A stretch of 64,000 nt of DNA from an uncultured bacterium (GCA_937899715.1 CALCNX010000089.1:1-64000), one strand, 5' to 3'; shown: positions 7,537 through 16,810, counted from the stretch's first letter. The notes: generated by a model not told the origin, from the letters alone. Program-made: numbers and translations.

Positions 7537-9090
7537 ATGAATCACTCAGAACGCATCATTATTCTCGACTTCGGTTCGCAGTACACGCAGCTTATCGCCC
7601 GCAAAGTGCGCGAGTGTGGTGTGTTTGCTGAACTGCACCCGTACACCATTAGCGAAGACGCACTTGCGGCATTGCAACCGAAAGGTATTATTTTGTCCGG
7701 CAGCCCCTTTAGCGTTTATGCCGACGGCGCACCCATACCGCACTTTGATGTGTTTGCCTTTGCGGAGGCGAGAAATATCCCTGTGCTGGGCTTGTGCTAT
7801 GGCTTGCAGCTTATCGCCCACACACAAGGCGGCGCGGTGGACAAAGCCGCGAAGCGTGAGTTTGGCTACGCGGCTTTGGAGATTGTCGGCGAAAGCCCGC
7901 TCTGGAAAGGGATTCCACCTGCCTCGCAAGTGTGGATGTCGCATGGGGACTCGCTCACAGTACTCCCCAAAGGCTTCAATATTGTTGGTAAGACTGAAAA
8001 CGCGCCGTACTGCGCCTTGCAGAACACTGAGCGCAAAATCTATGGCTTGCAGTTTCACCCCGAAGTGCATCACACTACCGACGGCACGAAAATACTGGCG
8101 AACTTTCTGTTCGATGTCTGTGCTTGCACCGGCGGCTGGGATGCCGGCTCGTTTGTAGAAGCTACTGTGGAGACTATTCGCACTCAGGTTGGCACAGGCG
8201 GCGTGATTTGCGCTCTCTCCGGCGGCGTGGATTCGACCGTAGCGGCGGTGCTGCTGCACAAAGCCATTGGCAAGCAATTGCACTGCATTCACATTGATAA
8301 TGGTCTCATGCGCTCGAATGAAAGCCGCACGGTTATTGAGCTTTTCAAAAACACGTTTGATTTGAGTATTGATTTTGTTGATGCTTCCGACTTGTTCCTA
8401 AGTCGCTTAGAAGGCATTTCCGACCCCGAACAAAAGCGTAAAATTATCGGCGCGGCGTTTATTGATGTCTTTGATAAAGAAGCAAAAAAGTTCGGCGACG
8501 CACAGTTTCTCGCACAAGGCACATTGTACCCGGACGTGATAGAATCGGTGTCCTTCAAAGGTCCGTCGGTAACGATTAAGACGCATCACAACGTCGGCGG
8601 ACTACCAGAGAAAATGAATTTGCAACTTGTGGAGCCGTTCCGTGAGCTTTTCAAGGACGAAGTGCGTCAAGTGGGGCGTTTGCTGGGGGTGCCGGATTGG
8701 TTCATTGACCGTCATCCTTTCCCCGGACCCGGCTTGGCTATTCGTGTGCCGGGCGTGATTACGCGCGAAAAACTTGATATTTTGCGGAAAGCGGATGATA
8801 TTTATCTGGATGAAATTCGCTCTGCGGGGCTGTATAATGAGATTTGGCAAGCATTTGCTGTGCTTCTGCCCGTGCAGACAGTTGGTGTGATGGGCGATGA
8901 GCGCACATACGAGTATGTATGCGCCCTCCGTGCTGTTACAAGCGTGGACGGAATGACAGCAAATTGGTTCCCGATGCCCTACGATGTGCTGGCGCGGATG
9001 TCGAACAGGATTGTAAGCGAGGTGCGCGGCATAAACCGTGTGGTCTATGATGTTTCCAGTAAGCCTCCGGCGACGATAGAATGGGAATAA
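7537..9090 (+). CDS. guaA: GMP synthase (glutamine-hydrolysing)
   Basis: Converts XMP to GMP using glutamine and ATP. The 517-residue protein has a class I glutamine amidotransferase domain (residues ~1-190; nucleophile Cys in GLCYGLQ, His/Glu in FHPEVHHT), an ATP-pyrophosphatase domain (about 200-390; PP-loop SGGVDST), and the GMP synthase dimerisation domain (ending VYDVSSKPPATIEWE). ATG 7537 is chosen; the frame extends to a GTG at 7495 that overlaps the previous stop codon. With prs, guaD, hpt and purS in the same window, it is part of a scattered purine set. Confidence 0.96.
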   Translation: MNHSERIIILDFGSQYTQLIARKVRECGVFAELHPYTISEDALAALQPKGIILSGSPFSVYADGAPIPHFDVFAFAEARNIPVLGLCYGLQLIAHTQGGAVDKAAKREFGYAALEIVGESPLWKGIPPASQVWMSHGDSLTVLPKGFNIVGKTENAPYCALQNTERKIYGLQFHPEVHHTTDGTKILANFLFDVCACTGGWDAGSFVEATVETIRTQVGTGGVICALSGGVDSTVAAVLLHKAIGKQLHCIHIDNGLMRSNESRTVIELFKNTFDLSIDFVDASDLFLSRLEGISDPEQKRKIIGAAFIDVFDKEAKKFGDAQFLAQGTLYPDVIESVSFKGPSVTIKTHHNVGGLPEKMNLQLVEPFRELFKDEVRQVGRLLGVPDWFIDRHPFPGPGLAIRVPGVITREKLDILRKADDIYLDEIRSAGLYNEIWQAFAVLLPVQTVGVMGDERTYEYVCALRAVTSVDGMTANWFPMPYDVLARMSNRIVSEVRGINRVVYDVSSKPPATIEWE

Positions 9091-9115
9091 CAATTTTTGC
9101 ACTTTTCCTGATAGT

Positions 9116-10471
9116 ATGCTTCTCAGTTTGTTTCTGACGATGGTGCTTGTTCTTTTGAACGGCTTTTTTGTGGCAGCGGAATTTGCGCTTGTCAAAGTCC
9201 GTATGTCGCAAATCGAAATGCGGGTGCAAGGGGGAAGCCGTATTGCTGGCGTGGCAAAAAATATTTTGGATAATCTGAGCGCGTATTTGTCAGCTACGCA
9301 GCTTGGCATCACACTTGCGAGTCTGGCATTGGGTTGGATTGGTGAAGACGTGGCGACGCAGATTGTGCTAGGCTTTTTTCATCTTATCAACGTCAACATT
9401 GAGATTGAATTGGCACATAGAATCGCTGGTCCGATTGCGTTTGTGACTATTACCGCGCTGCATATTATCTTGGGTGAGCAAGCGCCAAAGTGGTTTGCGA
9501 TTCAGCGTCCTGAGACGGTTACCATAGCAGTTGCACTGCCGATGCGTCTTTTTTACGCTGTTTTTAAGCCGTTTATCAGCGCATTAAACTACCTTTCCAA
9601 TGCACTCCTCAAAGTATTAGGTATTGAGATAACGCACGAAGAAGTTCACAGCGCCGAAGAGCTGCAGTATCTGCTCAAGCGTGGCGAAGAGACGGGCGCG
9701 ATTGAGTCGGCAGACCATGAGCTTATCAAAAATGTTTTCACGCTCAATGAGCGTACCGCCAAGCAAATCATGGTTTCGCGTACCCGTATGTCAGCTATTG
9801 ACGTGGCAACGCCCGTTGGTGAGCTTTTGGGGCGCGTGATTGAGGAAGGTTTTTCACGTTTACCGGTCTATAAGGAATCGCTGGATAATATCATCGGTGT
9901 TATTTATACCAAAGATATTCTCACACTGGCGCAGCACCCGGAACTGATTGTTTTGCTTGATATTGTGCGCCCTGCATACTTTGTCCATGAAAATAAGAGC
10001 GTCCGTGAGCTTTTGCGCGAGTTCCAGAAGCGGCGTATTCACGTGGCTATTGTGATTGACGATTTCGGCGGTACTGCCGGAATGATTACGCTCGAAGATA
10101 TTTTGGAGGAAATCGTCGGCGATATTCAGGACGAGTTTGATGACGACCAATCCACCATGCGCCGTGTAGATGAATATGAATTTGAAATTGCTGCCTCCAC
10201 GCCGATAACGGAATTGAACGAGATGCTTCCCAAGTCCCTGCCAGAAGACGAGCGCTACGAGACGCTTGGCGGTTATATCAACGTTCTTTTTGGGAAGATT
10301 CCCGATGTGAGCGAAATCATAGTGGAAGGCGGCTATATGTTTACGATTGTCAAAAAGAACAAGCGTGCTGTGGAACTGGTGCGCATCACCTATCTGGAAC
10401 GCAGTGCCGAAGAAACGGCTGCGGAAAAAGAACAATCTGCGAATCTCACCACTTTTCCAACCAATATATGA
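9116..10471 (+). CDS. CNNM/CorC-HlyC family membrane transporter (hemolysin-like)
   Basis: A 451-residue inner-membrane protein of the CNNM/CorC group, which exports Mg2+ or affects divalent cations. Order of domains: DUF21 (residues ~1-190) with three to four membrane helices and the motif SATQLGITLASLALGWIGE; a pair of CBS domains (about 205-325; MVSRTRMSAIDV and FGGTAGMITLEDILEEIVG); and a C-terminal CorC/HlyC domain (about 340-430; DEYEFEIAASTPITELNEML). Its stop codon overlaps the ATG of the next gene (ATGA at 10468-10471), so the two are translationally coupled. Confidence 0.88.
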   Translation: MLLSLFLTMVLVLLNGFFVAAEFALVKVRMSQIEMRVQGGSRIAGVAKNILDNLSAYLSATQLGITLASLALGWIGEDVATQIVLGFFHLINVNIEIELAHRIAGPIAFVTITALHIILGEQAPKWFAIQRPETVTIAVALPMRLFYAVFKPFISALNYLSNALLKVLGIEITHEEVHSAEELQYLLKRGEETGAIESADHELIKNVFTLNERTAKQIMVSRTRMSAIDVATPVGELLGRVIEEGFSRLPVYKESLDNIIGVIYTKDILTLAQHPELIVLLDIVRPAYFVHENKSVRELLREFQKRRIHVAIVIDDFGGTAGMITLEDILEEIVGDIQDEFDDDQSTMRRVDEYEFEIAASTPITELNEMLPKSLPEDERYETLGGYINVLFGKIPDVSEIIVEGGYMFTIVKKNKRAVELVRITYLERSAEETAAEKEQSANLTTFPTNI

Positions 10472-11739
10472 CCAGACGAAACTTGCTTCAGCAAACACTT
10501 GCTCTTAGTGCAAGCACCGCAGTAACAGGTTTGGCAAGCGCTTTGCCACAGGAGGCAAATGCGCATACACTGAGCACTGTCATGGTGCCGAAAACGCCTC
10601 CCGTGCGGAATGTGGTGGTTGTGGGTGCGGGTGTATTCGGCTTGTGGACTGCGCTCACGCTCTTGCGGACGGGTCTGCGCGTAACGCTTGTGGATGCTTT
10701 TGGTGTGGGCAATATTCGCTCCAGTTCAAGCGATGAGACGCGGGCGCTCAGAGCCGGATACGGCGCAACGGAAGTCTATGTGGGCATGGTGGCGCGGTCA
10801 ATCGAACTCTGGAAAGCGCATGAGGAAAAAACAAAGCGAGAATTATTTATTCAGTCCGGTTGCCTGTGGCTTATGGGCGAAGATGAAAAATTTTTCCGCC
10901 AATCCATTCCTGCCTTGAAAAAATATAACTTGCCATTCGACGAGTTTACACCAGATGAGATCACGAAAAAATATCCGCTTGGAACGGCGGACGGTGTGCG
11001 GCATGGCTTTTTCGAGACAAAAGCGGGATATTTACTGGCACGCAGAAGTTGCGAATCGCTGCTGGAAGCATTTATAGCTGAGGGCGGAGAGTACCGCGTG
11101 TCGGGAATGAAAGGAAAAGTTATTCGTGGTGGAGAAGTAGAGTCCATTCAATTGGCAGACGGCGCGGTCTTGAATGCCGAACAATTTGTTTTTGCTTGCG
11201 GCGCATGGTTGCCGGAGATTTTTCCCGAGCTGCTCGAAGATATGATTCGTCCCACGCGCCAAGAGGTGTTCTACTTCGGCGTGAACTTTGAGGACAAGCG
11301 CATTAGCAAATTTCCTGTGTGGGTGGACATGACCGGAAAAGACCTTTTCTATGGCATACAAGGCTCCGGCAAAGAAACGCTTGCAAGTGGCTTCAAGATT
11401 GCTTCCGATACGCGTGGCGGACCATTCAACCCTTCAACGGGTGACCGTATGCCGAGCGAAGAAGGCTTGAGCGCTGTGCGGCGCTTCCTCCGAATGAGAT
11501 TCCCAGCTTTGAGCAATGCACCACTCATTCAATCTCGTGTCTGTCAATACGAAAATTCAACCGACGGCGATTTTATTATTGACCGTTTGCCGGATGCCAA
11601 AAATGGGCTTATCATTGGTGGTGGCTCCGGTCATGGCTTCAAGCACGCTCCGGCTATCGGGGAGATTGCCGCAGATATTCTTTTGAAAGGTAAGCAAACA
11701 CCAAAAGAATTCAGGATTAGTCGGCTTATGAAGAAATAG
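10468..11739 (+). CDS. Tat-exported FAD-dependent oxidoreductase (DAO / monomeric sarcosine oxidase-like)
   Basis: A 423-residue flavoprotein of the D-amino acid oxidase superfamily. Residues 1-~35 form a signal peptide with a twin-arginine start (TRRNLLQ) and Ala-rich core. The FAD-binding GxGxxG motif follows (VVVGAGVFGLWTALTLLRTG, ~residues 52-71). The segment SSSSDETRALRAGYG matches the monomeric sarcosine oxidase/PIPOX/MSOX pattern, and GGGSGHGFKHAPAIGEIAAD near the C-terminus is typical of that subfamily. The substrate is probably an N-methyl or secondary amino acid, by family only. Its start overlaps the stop of the CorC-type gene. Export of a sarcosine-oxidase-like enzyme is unusual. 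Confidence 0.82.
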   Translation: MTRRNLLQQTLALSASTAVTGLASALPQEANAHTLSTVMVPKTPPVRNVVVVGAGVFGLWTALTLLRTGLRVTLVDAFGVGNIRSSSSDETRALRAGYGATEVYVGMVARSIELWKAHEEKTKRELFIQSGCLWLMGEDEKFFRQSIPALKKYNLPFDEFTPDEITKKYPLGTADGVRHGFFETKAGYLLARRSCESLLEAFIAEGGEYRVSGMKGKVIRGGEVESIQLADGAVLNAEQFVFACGAWLPEIFPELLEDMIRPTRQEVFYFGVNFEDKRISKFPVWVDMTGKDLFYGIQGSGKETLASGFKIASDTRGGPFNPSTGDRMPSEEGLSAVRRFLRMRFPALSNAPLIQSRVCQYENSTDGDFIIDRLPDAKNGLIIGGGSGHGFKHAPAIGEIAADILLKGKQTPKEFRISRLMKK

Positions 11740-11760
11740 TGCGGACAGATTAAGTACGAC

Positions 11761-12732
11761 TCATACTTCACCCCTGCGTGGCAGCAGAACTACAAAGGTC
11801 GAACCTTGCCCCAACTCGCTTTCCACCCATATTTGCCCGTGATGCAATTCTACAACCCGTTTTGTAATTGCCAAGCCCACGCCGTGCGAGGATTCGTCGC
11901 CCGTCGGACGTGCTGAAAGGCGCTGAAAAAAGCCAAATAATTTTTGCTTGTCTTCTTCGGTAAAGCCAGGACCTTCGTCCTCGACCTCAAAGCGAATCGT
12001 ATCGGGAAGTGCCATGACACGTGTTTGCACCAATGCTCTATGCGGTGAGTACTTGAGCGCATTGCTCACAAAATTTTCCAGCACTTGCTGAACAAGAATC
12101 GCATCGGCATAGAGCGTAAAATCGTCACCCGCGCTGGTGAGTTTGATTGTCTGCCCTTTTTCTTGAGCGCGTAAGCGATTTTGCTCGGCTGTGGCTTCAA
12201 GGAGTTTTTTCGCATTGCACGTGGACTTATTAACCTGAATCCTACCCATTTCCATTGCCGAACTTGCCAGCAGGCTTTCAATCAAGGCAAGCATTCGTTC
12301 ACAAATCTCACGGATTCTCGCGCCCGACTCAGGAAATTCTTCGGCAGTAATTTCACCCATCTCAATAAGTTGCACTGCCGCAAGCACTGATGCTAACGGG
12401 CTTTTGAGGTCGTGCGAGACCACGCTGAGAAGCTCCGTTTTGCGCTTATTGGCATCTTCCGCTTTTTTCAGGTTCGCCTCCGATTCTGCAAGAGCCTTTT
12501 CCAATTGAGTTTGCAGGCGAATGAGTTTCGTTTGGTTAAAATCGCTAATACGAGTGAGCTGGGTACTTTCGCGGAGCATAACGGCGTAGCGCTCCGCTAA
12601 GATGCGATATTCATCGTGGAGGGCAGGCAAAGTCAGGCTTTCTGTCGCCGCACTACTCAGCACTTTAGCATGGTCAAGAAGTTCTTCCTCAGCACGGAAA
12701 ACAGACTGGTGCTCGCTGTTTGCCATCGGCAT
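11761..12732 (-). CDS. soluble sensor histidine kinase
   Basis: A 323-residue kinase without membrane segments. Residues ~40-110 form a coiled coil, followed by a HisKA dimerisation domain with the phospho-accepting His (VVSHDLKSPLASVLAAVQLI, near residue 110), and a HATPase_c domain with N box NFVSNALKYSP, G1 box DEGPGF and G2 box SHGVGLAIT. The sensory input is unknown; only the coiled coil precedes the kinase. The frame extends to 12780; starts at 12732 or 12726 (MPMANSEH) look more natural. It converges on the flavoprotein gene and is divergent from the pseudo-receiver cluster across a ~500-bp gap. Confidence 0.85.
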   Translation of the reverse strand: MPMANSEHQSVFRAEEELLDHAKVLSSAATESLTLPALHDEYRILAERYAVMLRESTQLTRISDFNQTKLIRLQTQLEKALAESEANLKKAEDANKRKTELLSVVSHDLKSPLASVLAAVQLIEMGEITAEEFPESGARIREICERMLALIESLLASSAMEMGRIQVNKSTCNAKKLLEATAEQNRLRAQEKGQTIKLTSAGDDFTLYADAILVQQVLENFVSNALKYSPHRALVQTRVMALPDTIRFEVEDEGPGFTEEDKQKLFGFFQRLSARPTGDESSHGVGLAITKRVVELHHGQIWVESELGQGSTFVVLLPRRGEV

Positions 12733-12780
12733 TGGTAATTTGCGGTTGTGGTGTGTGGAATTACGACGGAATTTACACAA

Positions 12781-13270
12781 GCCTCAGGCTTTGGCAAAAA
12801 GAATTCTATGTTGGGAATTATTTATTACATCAATCTACTTTTAACACTACTCGAATCAAATCTCTGCACGGAAGGCGCAGAGTAGCCCAATCATAATTAT
12901 TAGGATTTTCGCAAACAAATCGGAGCGCGAGCGAAAACCCGCATATATACTGACTTTATCTTACTAACCGAACTTTTGTTCGGACCCCAAAAGAGCATTT
13001 TTGCAAAAGTCATAATTATATCTTGCATAGTCGAATTTGAACTATACTTTCCTTGCAATACTGTACTCAGATGCTGCAACCACTTCCTCTTTGCGTACTT
13101 TTACGTGCTTTTTTTTATTGATATGCGTAGATGTTCTTGCCTCCTACGTGCGTAATAATCAGGTGTTTGACCGTATAGCATTGACCTCTCCAATATCGTA
13201 ATTTTGTATCAGAAATTAACACTTGCCCATCCATCAAGTATCTTTTCATTTCTTGAGACATCATTGAACT
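12781..13270. other. 490-bp intergenic region between divergent signalling genes
   Basis: No ORF is credible. Visible features are small hairpins, CCGAAC-TTTT-GTTCGG at 12968-12983 and CTCTGC/GCAGAG around 12872-12892, and two copies of TCATAATTAT (about 12891 and 13010). A TAATTTTG -7-like box lies at 13200-13207, with TTG at 13182-13184 at a short 15-nt spacing; it might serve the gene at 13271. The long gap suits a regulatory region for both directions. Confidence 0.5.
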
Positions 13271-13849
13271 ATGACTATTGAGTCCAAATCCGATATTGCA
13301 ATTCTACACAAGACCAGATTGTGTGTGAGCAATTCGACAATAATTTCTCCTATTCAATTTGGGATTCATGCTGCGCAGCAGTGTACGGTGAGGGAGAAAG
13401 CAGAGCCTTCTTCGGTAATAGCAGTGGCAGCGAATAGTCAGCCCGTATTGCAAGGATTGACACGATATTTGAAAGCATCACACTTTCACGCTGTGGCGGT
13501 TATGGCTTCTCCGGCGGAATTGGCTTCTTCGATTTCTGAAATTCGCCCTAAGGTGGTTATCATTGAAATTTCATCGCAGTCTATGGAAGGTTTTGAAGCA
13601 ATTACAGCTATTCATCGCAGCAATCCCGCCATAAAGATTCTTGTGCTGGCAGATTATACAATGCCATCGCTTGTGAAAATGGTATTTCGTTCGGGAGCGC
13701 ACGGTTATTTACTCGCCATGCCTACACAGACAGCTATGCTACAAGCGCTGGATGCCCTTGGCAATGCAAAAAGTGTCCTTGATAAACAACTCGTTTATCT
13801 TCAACCAATACTAAGCAGCGTACTGACCACAGGATGCGTTACCGTTTGA
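13271..13849 (+). CDS. degenerate response-regulator receiver protein (pseudo-receiver, no output domain)
   Basis: A 192-residue protein with a CheY-like fold at residues ~48-165 and nothing after it that resembles a DNA-binding domain. Each catalytic position appears altered. The acidic pair of strand 1 is replaced (VIAVAANSQPVLQGL where VxxADDHPxxxxGL is usual). The phosphorylated Asp is Glu (VVIIEISSQSMEG). The Thr/Ser after strand 4 is Ala (ILVLADYT). The conserved Lys after strand 5 is Ala (GYLLAMPT). It resembles NarL/LuxR-type receivers in the GYLL and GFEAITAI segments. It is unlikely to be phosphorylated; the Glu could mimic the phosphorylated state. It is followed closely by the GAF and receiver-kinase genes. 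Confidence 0.75.
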   Translation: MTIESKSDIAILHKTRLCVSNSTIISPIQFGIHAAQQCTVREKAEPSSVIAVAANSQPVLQGLTRYLKASHFHAVAVMASPAELASSISEIRPKVVIIEISSQSMEGFEAITAIHRSNPAIKILVLADYTMPSLVKMVFRSGAHGYLLAMPTQTAMLQALDALGNAKSVLDKQLVYLQPILSSVLTTGCVTV

Positions 13850-13887
13850 TAATAAACCAATTATTTTATTTTTAGCTTCATAAATCC

Positions 13888-14388
13888 ATGAAAACCTTAC
13901 AACAGCTTGTTCGCCAGGCACAATCCCATACAGTAGGCAGCACTGAATTTCATCGTGCGGTGGTACAAAACATTATTGAGCAAATAGGCTCTACGCGAGC
14001 AAGTATCTGGTATTTTAATGAATATCAAGACAGTTTGACCTGCGAGGTCTTATTCGACAGGCGCACCGAAGAATATTCCTCCAGTTTTTCCTTATATCTG
14101 GAAGACTATCCTCAGTATTTTGGTGCAATGGTACATGGCGACACTATTTGTGCGCCTGATGCGCTGCGTCACCTACTTACGTCCTGCTTTGCAGAGATGT
14201 ACTTCGACCCACTTGAAATCAAATCCTTGCTTGATGTCTCAATAATCATCAAAGGGAAGGTCGTCGGCGTAATTTGTTGCGAGCATTGCGAACACCGCAA
14301 AGACTGGACAGGCAGTGAGATTGAATACTTAAATACCGTTGCTTCTATGCTCTCGCTGACCGTACCGTTGCTCATGGTGGAAGCGTAA
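13888..14388 (+). CDS. GAF-domain protein
   Basis: A 166-residue stand-alone GAF domain. The pattern RASIWYFNEYQDSLTCEVLFDR (central strands), then SLLDVSIIIKGKVVGVICCEHCEHRKDWTGSEIEYLNTVASMLSL, matches GAF domains attached to histidine kinases and cyclases; in those, the xGVxCxEHxxxxRxW motif is common. No catalytic domain is attached. Ligand is unknown; two Cys and two His in CCEHCEH could bind a metal or sense redox, but this is speculative. It lies 38 bp after the pseudo-receiver gene and 122 bp before the hybrid kinase, suggesting an operon. Confidence 0.78.
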   Translation: MKTLQQLVRQAQSHTVGSTEFHRAVVQNIIEQIGSTRASIWYFNEYQDSLTCEVLFDRRTEEYSSSFSLYLEDYPQYFGAMVHGDTICAPDALRHLLTSCFAEMYFDPLEIKSLLDVSIIIKGKVVGVICCEHCEHRKDWTGSEIEYLNTVASMLSLTVPLLMVEA

Positions 14389-14510
14389 GCGCACAAAGCA
14401 AACATTAGGCTTGAAAAATGTCGTGGAAGAGTTTGTGAATCGTGTTTAGAATCATTAGATTACACACAGCGCGGCAATTACCAACATACTCTTGCATACA
14501 TACCCGTACA

Positions 14511-15704
14511 ATGAAGCAGATTCTTTGCATAGAAAGCACAGACGGCAGCGATAAACAAGATACACTTCTTGCTATGATTTCTACTATTCTGCCCTCATTT
14601 ACAACGGAAAGCGTTTTACGTGGAAGTGATGCTGTCGCCATGCTACAAGAACAGAAGCAAGGGCTTGTCATTGTGGATATGCGCCATTGTACCGTTGAGG
14701 ACTTGGTCTCGCTTGATAGTCTTCTTCGATTTCGCCCACAAATGGCATTGATAGCTGTGCTTCCCAAAGCGGATTACGCACTTGCTAAAGCCACTCTCGA
14801 AATGGGAGCAGATGATATAATTACGCATCCTCTGAGCGAATCGGATATTAGAACAACAATTCTCCGCCAGTACGAGCGCATACAGGCTATTCAGCAAGAG
14901 GTACAACGGACGGTGCATGAGGTGGCTTTACGAATTTCGTATGTTCTACCGCACGAATTTCGTACTCCCCTCAATGGATTGATAGGTTTTATCAATCTTC
15001 TGCGGCAGGACGCGCTGCAAGAAGACGAAAAGCCAATGGCATATCGCTACTTGGAATCCTCCATCAATCGCTTGCACCAAACGGCTGAAAAATTCTTGCT
15101 CTACGCCGAATTGGAGCAGCTTAATCTTGATGAACAGGCGCTTGAAGTGCCATTGTCGTCGTCAGGGCAATTTGCCACATATGGAATGACGAGCCTCACC
15201 ACAGAAATAGCCCACGATACCCTTGCAGCATTTGACCGCCTGAGTGATATTACGTTTCACCTAGACGACAGCGAGTATGCGGTACAGATGCGGGCGCAGC
15301 ACGTCCGATTTGTGATTGCAGAACTTATCACCAATGCTTGCAAGTTTTCTGAGCCACGTACACCGATTGCACTAACAATGAAGCATGATGCCGAATTTTG
15401 CACCATCACCATCCGTGACAATGGCTATGGATTCGAGTCCGGCGACCTTCAACGTATTGGCGCATTCAATCAATTTGGTCGTGAACGATTTGAACAGCAG
15501 GGCGTGGGATTTGGCTTGCCAATTGTACAGCAGATTTTGTCGCTTTATGGTGGCAAATTAGACATTCAAAGCAAACGCAATGAAGGTACATCCGTTACGA
15601 TTGTTGTACCGCTTGCAGCACTTTCCCAGACTGAAGAGGGGTATGCTTCGGTGCAGTATATCACAATGCACCCATTGCAAGGGCATGATTGGAGCAGTAA
15701 TTAG
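14511..15704 (+). CDS. receiver-histidine kinase hybrid
   Basis: A 397-residue cytosolic protein with an N-terminal receiver domain (~1-125) fused to a HisKA/HATPase_c kinase (~145-375). The receiver keeps a candidate phospho-Asp (GLVIVDMRHC, near residue 62), but the usual C-terminal Lys is His (DDIITHPLSES). The kinase has the His box LPHEFRTPLNGLIGF, the N box ELITNACKFSEP and the G boxes DNGYGFESGD and GVGFGLPIVQQI. The arrangement resembles kinases that receive a phosphoryl group or partner signal at their N-terminus. ATG 14511 is preferred to 14442 because it starts directly at the first receiver strand (MKQILCIES). A terminator follows at 15732. Confidence 0.85.
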   Translation: MKQILCIESTDGSDKQDTLLAMISTILPSFTTESVLRGSDAVAMLQEQKQGLVIVDMRHCTVEDLVSLDSLLRFRPQMALIAVLPKADYALAKATLEMGADDIITHPLSESDIRTTILRQYERIQAIQQEVQRTVHEVALRISYVLPHEFRTPLNGLIGFINLLRQDALQEDEKPMAYRYLESSINRLHQTAEKFLLYAELEQLNLDEQALEVPLSSSGQFATYGMTSLTTEIAHDTLAAFDRLSDITFHLDDSEYAVQMRAQHVRFVIAELITNACKFSEPRTPIALTMKHDAEFCTITIRDNGYGFESGDLQRIGAFNQFGRERFEQQGVGFGLPIVQQILSLYGGKLDIQSKRNEGTSVTIVVPLAALSQTEEGYASVQYITMHPLQGHDWSSN

Positions 15705-15731
15705 CAGGCATAGAGTCTCAGCAAGTAAGCA

Positions 15732-15769
15732 AAAAAGCCTCATACAAGTCATTTTGTACGAGGCTTTTT
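15732..15769. terminator. bidirectional intrinsic terminator
   Basis: AAAAAGCCTCATACAA (ending 15747) pairs with TTGTACGAGGCTTTTT (15754-15769) with one mismatch, giving an A-run on the left and a T-run on the right. It sits between the converging genes ending at 15704 (+) and 15795 (-), and can stop transcription in both directions. Confidence 0.85.
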
Positions 15770-15794
15770 GATTGTTTGAACTTAGCTGCATATC

Positions 15795-16661
15795 TTATTC
15801 GGTCATCACGACAAGATACTTCGCATTTTTCCAGAAGGCTTTCTCATCTTTAATTTTCAGGACGCACTGGTTTTCACCGGATGCGATAATCTCAAAGGTA
15901 TCGGCATCGTGGTTGGAGACGAGTGAGGTTCTGTCTTTTGCTGCGGGAATTTGTAATTCTCGCAGCGACGTAATATCAATTTTCGTGAAGTCTTTGAGGT
16001 CGAAGTTTTGCTTCACTGAAATACGTCCACCAAAAAATAGTACCTGCCCTTGTTTGTCAATCACACCTTTTGTCATCAGATCGTCGCGCTTGCCAACCAC
16101 ATAATACGCGGTGTTCAGCTCTTTGACTTTGCTGTTGATAATCTGGTCTTTTTCGGCAAGTTTTGATTTGAGAGAATCTATCGCGCGGCGTGAGGTAGCA
16201 AGTTGTTGGCGAAGTGCCACGATTTCTTGCTGCTGCTCACTCACGATACGACCAAGCGAATCCGCCTTTTGCGTTACCAAAGCAAGTTTTTTTTCTGTTG
16301 AAGCGAGTTTGTTCTTGAGGTTTTGAATTTCGTCCGCTTGTTTGCGAATCATCGCAGTTTTTTCGTTCATCCGGCGGGCAATGTCTTCCATGCGCTTACG
16401 GAAATCATTTGCCGATTCGCCGCGTTCCGGTCCCATTGTTTTGACAATGCCTTCTTCTGCTTCCAGCGCCGAAAGAACACTCATCATCTCGTCCACTTGG
16501 CGCAACGTTTGCTGGTAGAGGCTGTCGGTGAGGGATTTTTCCGCTACGAGATTTGATTTTTCTGCGTCAACCTGCCGAATAACTTCTTCTTGACCGCCGC
16601 ACTTGGAGCAGCCGACAACGGCTACTGCCATCAAAGCGAGAAGAGCTGCTGAATATCGCAT
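15795..16661 (-). CDS. coiled-coil lipoprotein, unknown function
   Basis: A 288-residue predicted lipoprotein. The signal peptide ends at a lipobox with Cys near residue 18 (MAVAVVGC). Residues ~30-190 are charged and heptad-rich (long coiled coil, for example ADEIQNLKNKLASTEKKLAL and QQLATSRRAIDSLKSKLAE). A globular C-terminal part follows (~195-288, with GVIDKQGQVLFFGGRISV and VVMTE at the end). Similar Bacteroidota proteins exist but are uncharacterised. The frame opens at 16688; the ATG at 16661 gives a standard signal peptide. It converges on the hybrid kinase across a bidirectional terminator. Confidence 0.75.
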   Translation of the reverse strand: MRYSAALLALMAVAVVGCSKCGGQEEVIRQVDAEKSNLVAEKSLTDSLYQQTLRQVDEMMSVLSALEAEEGIVKTMGPERGESANDFRKRMEDIARRMNEKTAMIRKQADEIQNLKNKLASTEKKLALVTQKADSLGRIVSEQQQEIVALRQQLATSRRAIDSLKSKLAEKDQIINSKVKELNTAYYVVGKRDDLMTKGVIDKQGQVLFFGGRISVKQNFDLKDFTKIDITSLRELQIPAAKDRTSLVSNHDADTFEIIASGENQCVLKIKDEKAFWKNAKYLVVMTE

Positions 16662-16810
16662 AAATATGTAGAAATTGAGGTGAAACAAGATTTATTTTTC
16701 GTTCCCAGAATGACACGCAATAATGCGCATCACCTTTGACCTCTCAAATATCGCGCCAAGTTTATTTTCATCGCAACTTTATCCCTCTAATCAGCCCAAT
16801 TATCTTGTGT

